DNA of 9,577 nt from CAZPUS01 sp964589825. GTDB lineage: Bacteria > Fibrobacterota > Chitinivibrionia > Chitinivibrionales > WJKA01. Made by a program: the position numbers and the translations under genes. Positions 1-6,300 of this stretch are shown here, in pieces (position 1 is the first letter of the stretch; the number at the start of each line of letters is the position of its first letter). The stretch is taken from NCBI GenBank assembly GCA_964589825.1, contig CAZPUS010000064.1, forward strand, positions 1 through 9,577, read 5' to 3'. The notes beneath the pieces were generated by a model, which made no database searches, was not told the origin of the DNA, and saw only the letters and a program-made list of their open reading frames with translations.

Positions 1-81
1 CCACAGTATCTGGAAAGCGCGATTTCGACACTCGTACCGGCGGTTTTTCTGGTTTTAAGGAAAATAAATCGAAAACGGTGA
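1..81 (+). CDS. Possible C-terminal tail of a plus-strand gene entering from the left edge
   Basis: Reading frame 1 is open from base 1 to a TGA at 79-81 and encodes 26 residues. A hydrophobic stretch (around LVPAVFLVL) is followed by a basic tail ending in RKINRKR, which resembles the end of a protein with a C-terminal membrane helix. The stop lies 7 bases from the stop of the minus-strand glycosyltransferase, a normal convergent arrangement. The stretch is too short to identify. The minus strand also offers a GTG start for a leftward gene here, so strand and reality are both uncertain. Confidence 0.3.
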   Translation, partial: PQYLESAISTLVPAVFLVLRKINRKR

Positions 82-88
82 CTGATAA

Positions 89-1045
89 TCATAGAGAACG
101 GAGGTTTTTTGCAAGGCGATAGTTTTTGAATCCGCAGATCTGATTCCTGTTGAAAAAAACGCGTTCGATAAAACTCAACAGCCGATATTTCAGACGCTCG
201 TGTTTATAAAGTTCGCGCGTGGGATCAGGTTTACCGTGGTATTGCAGTGTATCCTGCCAGTCGAGTTCGGCGATTTTATTGTTCATAACTGCAGGGTGGG
301 TGCCCTTAAACACGGAGAGCCGATCCAGTGGGCCGTAATCGAAGTGGTTTGTTCTGTGCGAATATCGCTCATGAGCATCTTTTTTGCCTATATGCACCGT
401 ATCGAGGGCTTTGCGTTTGGTCTGCATAAGATGCGGCGGCCGGACCCATCCGTAATGATAGATATGCGCGTTGACAGGTGCGACAGTGAGTTTGTGATGT
501 CCGTGCGGCTGGTGCGGATGTTCGTAATAATCGAATTTCCTGAACGACTGTGCACTCTCCCAGGAGTGGATGTCGTTTCTGTTGCGAACAATGCGGATCT
601 CCTTTGGATACCAGCCGTGGCCGGTGTGATAATGGGAATAATCACCCCAGAAATGATAATATTTGAAAAGCAGGCCTTCGATCTGCGGAGTGTCGAGGTA
701 CTCAGCGCAGCGACCGTGGATTATCTCGAGTGAATCTTCATGCACCACCTCATCAGCCTGAAGATAAAAGAGCCAGTCGCCGCTGCAGGCCTTTTTGGCG
801 ATATCGGTCTGTATCGCGTTACTCGCTCCTCTTTTAAAATGCGACTCATCCCATACCGTATCGATTATGGATATTTTGGGGCTGTTGATTGCCGCAATTG
901 CATCCCTGGTGGTATCGCCGTTATCACCCCGGCCTACCGCAATTACGAATTCATCGACAAGCGGCAGTATCGATCGTATTGATTCAACAACAGGATAGTA
1001 AAGAGATATTCCGTTTTTGACAAAGGAAAAGCCGCTTATACGCAT
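89..1045 (-). CDS. Glycosyltransferase, family 2-like (GT-A fold)
   Basis: This 318-residue protein probably transfers a sugar from a nucleotide-sugar donor to a surface glycan or similar acceptor in the cytoplasm; donor and acceptor cannot be read from sequence. It starts with a GT-A style beta strand (RISGFSFVKNG) and continues with DEFVIAVGRGDNGDTT, a donor-binding-like region. The signature is GDWLFYLQADEVVHE at about residues 89-103, with QAD/E in the place of the DXD metal-binding motif. The middle and C-terminal part is rich in His, Tyr and Trp, as in some LPS or capsule-type GT2 relatives. There is no signal peptide or convincing membrane helix. The ATG at 1045 sits behind a weak purine-rich site (AAGATGATG). 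No neighbouring polysaccharide genes are visible, so pathway assignment is open. The family call is fairly sure, the function is not. Confidence 0.75.
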   Translation of the reverse strand: MRISGFSFVKNGISLYYPVVESIRSILPLVDEFVIAVGRGDNGDTTRDAIAAINSPKISIIDTVWDESHFKRGASNAIQTDIAKKACSGDWLFYLQADEVVHEDSLEIIHGRCAEYLDTPQIEGLLFKYYHFWGDYSHYHTGHGWYPKEIRIVRNRNDIHSWESAQSFRKFDYYEHPHQPHGHHKLTVAPVNAHIYHYGWVRPPHLMQTKRKALDTVHIGKKDAHERYSHRTNHFDYGPLDRLSVFKGTHPAVMNNKIAELDWQDTLQYHGKPDPTRELYKHERLKYRLLSFIERVFFNRNQICGFKNYRLAKNLRSL

Positions 1046-1374
1046 GTAACATCATCTTTCTGTAGAAATATGGTTTACCGGCATGGTATATAGTGCCTGT
1101 TTATCAAAAAATACAATAACGCCGGTCAGGCGCATCGCACAACGGTACGATTTTCCACGCAACAAGTGGATAATATATTTTGTAAGAAATAAGGTTCCGA
1201 TTGAGCAATTTTGAACGAAAATACTGCGGCACAACCCGTCGCGTTGGCATTACCCGGCCGCACGGAATATTTTCGGATAGTCATCGCCGTATCGCGTGTC
1301 GTGAGCTCTTTTTTTTAACGATCGATGAATTGAAGAAAAAAACTTGTTTCTATTTCGATATATTGAGGGGTGTT
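1046..1374. other. Gene-free divergent intergenic region (329 bases)
   Basis: This region separates the minus-strand glycosyltransferase from the plus-strand membrane protein. Short open frames exist on both strands but lack ribosome sites and have no protein-like character. An open extension upstream of the 1375 start (from about 1201) is basic and Cys-rich and reads like non-coding sequence. The visible structure is an interrupted palindrome at 1150-1174 (listed separately) and AT-rich runs at 1310-1365 that could hold a promoter for the gene at 1375. I could not assign confident -35 and -10 boxes. Confidence 0.5.
1150..1174. promoter_or_regulatory. Interrupted palindrome, possible operator
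   Basis: The arms ATTTTCCAC (1150-1158) and GTGGATAAT (1166-1174) pair at 8 of 9 positions across a 7-base spacer. The right arm overlaps AT-rich GGATAATATATT, which could be a -10 element for the plus-strand gene. The size and spacing suit a dimeric helix-turn-helix regulator, but no regulator is known and chance is possible. Confidence 0.3.
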
Positions 1375-1788
1375 ATGACGCAGTCCACATATAATGAGCT
1401 TGACAAAGAGCTGAATGAGTTTCAGAAAGAGAAGGAAAAAATCCGCTCTCTGATCGGTCAGGTCGGGGGAGCGAAATCATCCAAACAGGCACGGCGTATC
1501 ACCGTTATATTCATTATTGCGATTATCGTGTTGTTTGCGATAGACGTATCACGGCACTATTTTCATATACCCGTACCGCTTCCGGAGCTTTTTTCTCTTC
1601 AGATAGGCATACTGCTGGTTTCGCTCAAAATAATCATGATGATGCATAATCAGATGAAAGTCGACCATTTTCAATTCTGGATCCTTCACTCAATCGAATT
1701 TAAACTGAATCAGCTCACCACACGATTCAACAAGCTTGAAGCGAAATTAAAAGAGGAAACAGAGGAGTCGTGGCAAAAAGGAGAATAA
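1375..1788 (+). CDS. Small two-helix membrane protein with coiled-coil ends (hypothetical)
   Basis: I do not recognise this 137-residue protein as a named family. Residues 5-27 are charged and heptad-like, suggesting a short cytoplasmic coiled coil. Residues about 42-58 (ITVIFIIAIIVLFAID) form one membrane helix. Residues about 70-91 form a second that ends in a methionine-rich stretch (KIIMMMHNQMK). Residues 105-132 form another amphipathic coiled coil before a charged tail. Both ends are predicted to be on the same side of the membrane, probably cytoplasmic. The start at 1375 is chosen because GAGGGG lies 4 bases upstream, while the longer open frame has no ribosome site and unconvincing composition. 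It converges on bioY with only 29 bases between stops. It could be a scaffold or oligomerisation factor, but that is a guess. Confidence 0.7.
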   Translation: MTQSTYNELDKELNEFQKEKEKIRSLIGQVGGAKSSKQARRITVIFIIAIIVLFAIDVSRHYFHIPVPLPELFSLQIGILLVSLKIIMMMHNQMKVDHFQFWILHSIEFKLNQLTTRFNKLEAKLKEETEESWQKGE

Positions 1789-1811
1789 GCCGTGAACCGA
1801 TGGTTTACGGC
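1789..1811. terminator. Hairpin between convergent genes, probable shared terminator
   Basis: GCCGTGAACC (1789-1798) pairs with GGTTTACGGC (1802-1811) over all ten positions (one G-T wobble) around a 3-base GAT loop. The stem starts directly after the TAA of the small membrane protein and ends 6 bases before the bioY stop on the other strand. The following T-runs are short on both sides (CATTT on plus, TTATTC on minus), so termination efficiency is uncertain, but position and stem strength fit a bidirectional terminator. Confidence 0.6.
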
Positions 1812-1817
1812 CATTTG

Positions 1818-2378
1818 CTATCGCGATAATCCATGCAATATAGCTGAAGCGAGTGCGATTTTGAGGGCAGCGCCGGGAAGAAACGGGAGCACGCCGGTAA
1901 TACACGCCTTTTCAAATCCGATGAATGCGGAAAGCCACAACAGGCCGAATGCGAATATAACGCATGAGGCGATGCTTAACAGCCCGATGCACGAAAAAAG
2001 CGATTTACACCATCTGCGTTGCATACCTGTTCCGGCAATGAAGGCAGCCGGAAGAAAGCCGATAAGATAACCGCCCGTGGGGCCAAAGAAATAGAGCGGC
2101 CCTGCACCGGGACCTGCAAATACGGGAAGTCCTGCCAGCCCCTGAAGAAGATAGAGCCCGACGGCTGCAACGCCGGCTCCCGGACCGAGCAATCCTCCCA
2201 GAAGCAGCACGGCAAACGTCTGTCCCGTAACCGGTACGGGACTGAAGGGTACCGGGATCGCGATTTTCGACGCGGCTATGAGCAGCAGAGACCCGGATAT
2301 GACTAGTACGGCTTTGAGTACGCGGGAAGAAAGTCCGGTGTGCGCGTGTTTCAGGATGGTTTCGGATATGGTTTTCAT
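1818..2378 (-). CDS. bioY: BioY, biotin-binding S component of an ECF-type biotin transporter
   Basis: BioY is an integral membrane protein that binds biotin with high affinity and moves it inward, alone or with the EcfT/BioN and ATPase subunits. The 186-residue length fits the family. The hallmark segment IPVPFSPVPVTGQTFAVLL (about residues 41-59) is followed by GGLLGPGAGVAAVGLYLLQG and by the second family motif GPTGGYLIGFLPAAFIAG (about residues 99-116). Around six hydrophobic helices can be drawn, and the N-terminus carries a short basic tail. An excellent ribosome site, AAGGAGTG, lies 8 bases upstream of the ATG at 2378. No bioM, bioN or biotin synthesis gene is nearby, so it probably works as a solitary BioY or shares an energising module encoded elsewhere. 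I found no convincing BirA or BioR operator upstream. Confidence 0.95.
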   Translation of the reverse strand: MKTISETILKHAHTGLSSRVLKAVLVISGSLLLIAASKIAIPVPFSPVPVTGQTFAVLLLGGLLGPGAGVAAVGLYLLQGLAGLPVFAGPGAGPLYFFGPTGGYLIGFLPAAFIAGTGMQRRWCKSLFSCIGLLSIASCVIFAFGLLWLSAFIGFEKACITGVLPFLPGAALKIALASAILHGLSR

Positions 2379-2425
2379 TGTGCGTTCACTCCTTTTTTTA
2401 TATTCCGGTTTTTATTTTGTAACGC

Positions 2426-2431
2426 ATTATA
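2426..2431 (-). promoter_or_regulatory. Candidate -10 box for bioY
   Basis: On the minus strand this hexamer is a perfect TATAAT, about 48 bases upstream of the bioY ATG, giving a leader of about 40 bases. No good -35 hexamer is present at 16-18 bases, so an activator or another sigma factor may be needed, or the match is fortuitous in AT-rich sequence. Confidence 0.35.
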
Positions 2432-2554
2432 TTGTCGGAAAGTAAAAATACATCACGAAAAACGCACAGATAAAACAAACGTACATGTTGAATAAAAAAC
2501 AATCCGGTTCAACCCTTGTCCGGAGAAAGTCGTCCTTGTTTCGACAATGTGCAT

Positions 2555-2654
2555 NNNNNNNNNNNNNNNNNNNNNNNNNNNNNNNNNNNNNNNNNNNNNN
2601 NNNNNNNNNNNNNNNNNNNNNNNNNNNNNNNNNNNNNNNNNNNNNNNNNNNNNN
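2555..2654. other. Scaffold gap (100 N) with identical 15-base flanks
   Basis: The N run is exactly 100 long, a standard placeholder. The 15 bases before it (2540-2554, TTCGACAATGTGCAT) are identical to the 15 bases after it (2655-2669). The contig ends therefore either truly overlap, in which case nothing is missing, or end in copies of a short repeat. Confidence 0.95.
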
Positions 2655-2805
2655 TTCGACAATGTGCATTATTACGTCATGCAAAAAAGTGCGGTGAGAA
2701 TGGCGGGATTCATCTTAACATGCAGCTTAATTCCGCCCCGGATACTTGCAGTGCAAATGCGCTCATGGTATTTTATGTTTTTTTACAAACGCAATACGTG
2801 GACGT

Positions 2806-5190
2806 ATGAGAATTCCCCCTTCCTTTTTAATTGGATGCATGCCTGCCGGCACTTTTTTCAAGACTGTGAGTAGTGTGGCAGTGGTGCTGTTTATTCTGAC
2901 GGGTACGGTAAATGGAGACAAACGCGGTCCCGGACGTCTTACAATACTTGCCGGGGCCGAGACACACGCCATGCGTTATCCCTGTGACTGTCCGTATACC
3001 CCCGGCGGCGGACTTGCCCAGCGCTCGATCATTATCGACAGTGTGCGTGCAACTGGTGACCATGTGCTACTGCTCGATGCGGGAGGGTTCGCAGCGGGCG
3101 GGGTGTATGATACCTATACCCGCGGTGCCAAAGCCGATTCCCTGCGAACACATCTGACACTGCGTAGTATGGCGCACATGGGATATGATGCAGTGTGCAT
3201 CGGCGATGAAGAACTGCAGCACGATATCGCACGATTATCTGCAGTGGCCGATTCTATCAATGTGCCGCTGATATCGGCAAATTGTTTTTTGTCCGACGGC
3301 TCACGGGCATTCCCGGCATATATAATAAAAAAGTACGGCAACATGCGGATCGCAATAACAGCGGTGACCACGCAGGAGCGATTTCTCTTACGCAGCAGTA
3401 ATGCAGCACAAATCCGGATAACCGAACCGGCCGATGCACTCAGGCAGCTTATCGATTCATTGAAAAACCTCTCCGATTATCGCATCGTACTCTCACATTG
3501 CGGCGAGCGTATGACACGTATGCTTGCCGATTCGCTTGCGGGATACGACCTCTTTGTCAACGGACACCGGAAAAGTACGACGCGTCCTCTGTTGCGCCAT
3601 GCGGGGAAGCCGGTTATGCAGTTCGGGTTTCAGGGAAAGTGGCTTTCGAGTATCACACTCCGGCAGGACAGCGGAGTGCTGCGAGTAATCGATTCTTCCA
3701 TGTGTACGGTCGACACGTCGCGGGGAAGCGATCCATTCGTCGACGAGTTGCTTCATACGCACGATGCGCGTATCGATTCGGTATCCCGTATGCTGTTCGA
3801 TCTGTACATGATGGGACAATGCCCTTACGGTATCGATGCACTTAAAGAATATACCGAATTTATGCGGTATCGTGAAGATGCGCCACTACGCACACGTATA
3901 TGGTTTATCGGCTCTGTAGCGGATGACGGATCCCTGGTTTCGCTGCACGGGGAGCAGGAAGTGCAGGAGGAGATGTACTGGCTTGCCGTCAGGGAGTGCG
4001 AACCCGATAAATGGCACCGTTTTTTATATCTTCGGGCTCATTCCTCCGGTCCGGCGGACTCGCTGGCCGGGATACTGCAGCTTGACACTGCGCGCATTGC
4101 AAAATGGGTGAGGATGCACGGAGACTCTGTACTGAGAATGCATTATCTGCGATCGACAAGGCTCGGTATTACCGCATCGCCTACGCTGCTTGTCAACAAT
4201 TCATCTTTTGAAAAACCTGTCGAAGCACAGCACATGATTTCCCGTGCCTGCAGCAAAGGGATGCTTTCCGACACGCTGTGTGAAACAATGCCCGAGTGCA
4301 GTGAAGATGCGGACTGTGTCAGGGAAGGTATGGCAGGTGTGTGTGTGGAAAGCGATACCGAAGCCGCCCGGTGCAAGTACCTTCCCGCGCGAGCATGCAC
4401 TCTCACCGTACTGATCGCGCCCCAAATGCTCACCCGTGCACAGCAGCCGGTTATTGCACATATGCAGCGGCTGTTTCCCGGTTTGACAGTACGCTCGATA
4501 CCGCTCGATTCGCCCGGGGCAGAAAAACTGCGTGCTTCATATACAATTGAGGCACTGCCATGGTATCATTTTGGGAAAAATATAGAGAATACGGTGCGTT
4601 TTGAGCAGATCGAATCAAGGCTCGAGCCGCGCAAAGAAGGGTATGTATTCAAGCCGGGGGCGGTGAATCGTACCTTGTTTTTGACACAAAAGAGAGTGAA
4701 GAACGATATAGTGCTCGCGGTCGATCCGTTGTTTCCGCAAATCGATAAAGTGCTCGAATCCATATCGCCGTTTTTCAGGCGCGACAATGGACACACATTT
4801 CACATTCAACCGCTGGTAATGACCGATCCGACAGAAAAAAACCTGGCTCCGGTGCAGCGTATCAGACTCGAGATCGCCGGCAGATGGTGTCGTATGCAGA
4901 ACGATTACAGAGATCTGTTCCCGAAGTATCTCCGGCGATACGCCCAACAGCCCGGATCGCATTCCTGGATAGGTGTTCTTGACAGCATGGGAATATCGCC
5001 CGGACGGTTTACCCGGATATCCCCTGAATGTGAGCGTACGCTGTTTGAATGGTGGAAGCGTGAGCGGGCGCTGCGGATGCAGGGGCCGGTTCATCTGCTG
5101 GTCGAAAATCGGGAGCGGATTGATATCACCGGGGTGGAGCAACTACGCAGTCGGGTGCAGGAAGTATTTTCACATTTTGGTAAAAAGTGA
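2806..5190 (+). CDS. Exported fusion of a degenerate 5'-nucleotidase-like metallophosphoesterase and DsbA-like thioredoxin domains
   Basis: This 794-residue protein has an N-terminal signal peptide (KTVSSVAVVLFILTGTVNG, about residues 19-37) and is probably periplasmic. Residues about 44-300 resemble the UshA/5'-nucleotidase metallophosphoesterase fold: PCDCPYTPGGGLAQR, LLLDAGG, MGYDAVCIGDEEL, VLSHCG, FVNGHRK. The usual metal ligands are largely altered (ExH, DAGG, GDEE, GHRK), so phosphatase activity is doubtful. Residues about 330-480 form a DsbA-like domain with a single active-site Cys (MGQCPYG, C339) and a cis-proline-type loop (ITASPTLLVNN, about 455-465). A Cys-rich knot follows at about 482-531. 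Two more thioredoxin-like segments (about 531-625 with ALPWYHF, and 633-790 with DPLFPQ where CPYG would be) lack obvious catalytic cysteines. An ATG at 2839 is an equally good start, giving a compact signal peptide; neither has a strong ribosome site. The exact function is unknown; an envelope thiol or metal-handling role is inferred. Confidence 0.75.
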   Translation: MRIPPSFLIGCMPAGTFFKTVSSVAVVLFILTGTVNGDKRGPGRLTILAGAETHAMRYPCDCPYTPGGGLAQRSIIIDSVRATGDHVLLLDAGGFAAGGVYDTYTRGAKADSLRTHLTLRSMAHMGYDAVCIGDEELQHDIARLSAVADSINVPLISANCFLSDGSRAFPAYIIKKYGNMRIAITAVTTQERFLLRSSNAAQIRITEPADALRQLIDSLKNLSDYRIVLSHCGERMTRMLADSLAGYDLFVNGHRKSTTRPLLRHAGKPVMQFGFQGKWLSSITLRQDSGVLRVIDSSMCTVDTSRGSDPFVDELLHTHDARIDSVSRMLFDLYMMGQCPYGIDALKEYTEFMRYREDAPLRTRIWFIGSVADDGSLVSLHGEQEVQEEMYWLAVRECEPDKWHRFLYLRAHSSGPADSLAGILQLDTARIAKWVRMHGDSVLRMHYLRSTRLGITASPTLLVNNSSFEKPVEAQHMISRACSKGMLSDTLCETMPECSEDADCVREGMAGVCVESDTEAARCKYLPARACTLTVLIAPQMLTRAQQPVIAHMQRLFPGLTVRSIPLDSPGAEKLRASYTIEALPWYHFGKNIENTVRFEQIESRLEPRKEGYVFKPGAVNRTLFLTQKRVKNDIVLAVDPLFPQIDKVLESISPFFRRDNGHTFHIQPLVMTDPTEKNLAPVQRIRLEIAGRWCRMQNDYRDLFPKYLRRYAQQPGSHSWIGVLDSMGISPGRFTRISPECERTLFEWWKRERALRMQGPVHLLVENRERIDITGVEQLRSRVQEVFSHFGKK

Positions 5191-5237
5191 GTTGATAATA
5201 AACCGTAAAAACATTGTCACATCGCAAAGGGGAGTGT

Positions 5238-6077
5238 ATGCGCGATTTTCATACACACAGTAACGAGTCGGACGGATCGCTCAGTCCGTCGGAACTGATT
5301 GAACAGGCATTGTACAAAGGACTTACCGTTTGTGCGCTTACCGATCACGATACCACAGCCGGAATACAGGGATTTGTGGCCGAAGGCAAACAGAAGGGTC
5401 TGGATGCCATCGGTGGTGTCGAAGTTTCGGCAAACTGGCCTGAAGGAAACTGTCATATAGTCGGAATCAATGTGCGTGATGACTATGAACCGCTCGAAAA
5501 CGCGCTTTCCGAGATACGTAACGGCCGCAACCTGCGTAACGAGCGTATTATCAGCAAACTCAACGAGCTTGGAGTTGATATCACACTCAAGGAGGTTGAG
5601 GCGATCGCAGGCGGAGAGGTCGTGTCGCGGCCTCACATGGCACGTGTTATGCACCATAAGGGTATTGTCGGGTCTGTCAAGGAGGCGTTTGACAAATACT
5701 TCGCAAAAGGCGGTCCCGCCTATGTGGAGCGCTATCGTCTCGATCCTCCCGATGCGGTAAAACTGCTGAATGAAGCGGGCGGGCTCGTTATCCTCGCGCA
5801 TCCCACGCAGTTGAAGATTACACCCGAAGAGGTGGATTCACTGGTTGAAGAGCTCAAGCCGCTCGGACTCGCAGGTATTGAGGTTTATACACCTTATGCC
5901 GATGACGGGGAAGTAGAACTCTATCGGGGAATTGCGCAAAAGCACGGATTGCTGCAGAGCGGCGGCTCCGATTTTCACGGAGAGAGCAAGCCCGATCATT
6001 ACCTTGGACATTACAGGGCAAATATACCGATACCGCAGTTGTGTGAAGAGGCGGTGCTGGGATATATTCGCAGTTGA
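5238..6077 (+). CDS. rnm: PHP-domain RNase AM / 3',5'-nucleoside bisphosphate phosphatase (YciV/TrpH family)
   Basis: Members of this cytoplasmic family use a trinuclear metal site to hydrolyse 3',5'-nucleoside bisphosphates and to trim RNA 5' ends; in E. coli the enzyme (formerly YciV/TrpH) matures 5S rRNA and other RNAs. The 279-residue length matches. PHP ligands appear in order: H5 and H7 in DFHTHS, D12, D36-H37-D38 in LTDHD, E62 in GVEVSA, H73, H133 in RPHMARV, H188 in LAHP, and D245/H247 in GGSDFHGE. The insertion with NGRNLRNERI and the GPAYVERY segment is typical of this subfamily and not of DNA polymerase or HisK PHP proteins. The start at 5238 is set by AAAGGGGAG 3 bases upstream and by the PHP motif beginning immediately. 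It lies 47 bases after the fusion gene and may be co-transcribed. Enzyme class is very secure; the natural substrate here is inferred. Confidence 0.9.
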   Translation: MRDFHTHSNESDGSLSPSELIEQALYKGLTVCALTDHDTTAGIQGFVAEGKQKGLDAIGGVEVSANWPEGNCHIVGINVRDDYEPLENALSEIRNGRNLRNERIISKLNELGVDITLKEVEAIAGGEVVSRPHMARVMHHKGIVGSVKEAFDKYFAKGGPAYVERYRLDPPDAVKLLNEAGGLVILAHPTQLKITPEEVDSLVEELKPLGLAGIEVYTPYADDGEVELYRGIAQKHGLLQSGGSDFHGESKPDHYLGHYRANIPIPQLCEEAVLGYIRS

Positions 6078-6159
6078 GCAGCACATTCGGGACGGGTGAT
6101 GGCGGGTAACGTGACAAAAAAAGGTGATTCGGGAAAATGTAGGTATCTGTGTGCTGCCG

Positions 6160-6188
6160 TTGACAGAGCAATGTATGTGTGGTATAAT
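6160..6188 (+). promoter_or_regulatory. Consensus sigma-70 promoter with extended -10
   Basis: TTGACA (6160-6165), a 17-base spacer and TATAAT (6183-6188) match the consensus at all twelve positions. TG at 6180-6181 plus one base makes an extended -10. The start of transcription would be near 6195, giving a leader of about 105 bases before the ATG at 6301. A second TATAAT at 6248-6253 has no -35 partner. Confidence 0.85.
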
Positions 6189-6209
6189 TGTATTTTAATG
6201 GTTACAGTA

Positions 6210-6232
6210 GGCGGTATTGATCCGGTACCGCC
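6210..6232 (+). promoter_or_regulatory. Hairpin in the leader of the LarA-like gene
   Basis: GGCGGTA (6210-6216) pairs perfectly with TACCGCC (6226-6232) around a 9-base loop, about 15 bases into the predicted transcript. No U-run follows, so it is not a classical terminator. It might stabilise the mRNA or be part of a larger fold; I recognise no known riboswitch class. Confidence 0.4.
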
Positions 6233-6300
6233 GACCGGGGTGAGGTGTATAATATTAAAGATATCACCATTGGCTGAAATCTCGCTGCACCCGGAGTGCA

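Larger units (their letters stand above)
2379..2805. other. Intergenic region between bioY and the fusion protein, interrupted by an assembly gap
   Basis: About 327 determined bases surround the 100-N gap. The left part is AT-rich and should hold the bioY promoter. The right part (2655-2805) should hold the promoter of the 2806 gene, but no good -35/-10 pair is visible. Open frames crossing the Ns have no coding character. No RNA gene or riboswitch was recognised; missing sequence in the gap could hide one. Confidence 0.5.

Noticed and set aside
1201..1374. 58-residue N-terminal extension of the small membrane protein
   Set aside because: It lacks a ribosome site and has atypical composition; ATG 1375 has GAGGGG at 4 bases.
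2401..2554. BirA- or BioR-type operator upstream of bioY
   Set aside because: TTTGTAAC is present near 2417 but there is no second half-site with proper spacing.
5214..5237. Upstream TTG start for the RNase AM gene
   Set aside because: The ribosome site AAAGGGGAG lies inside that extension and the PHP motif starts right at ATG 5238.
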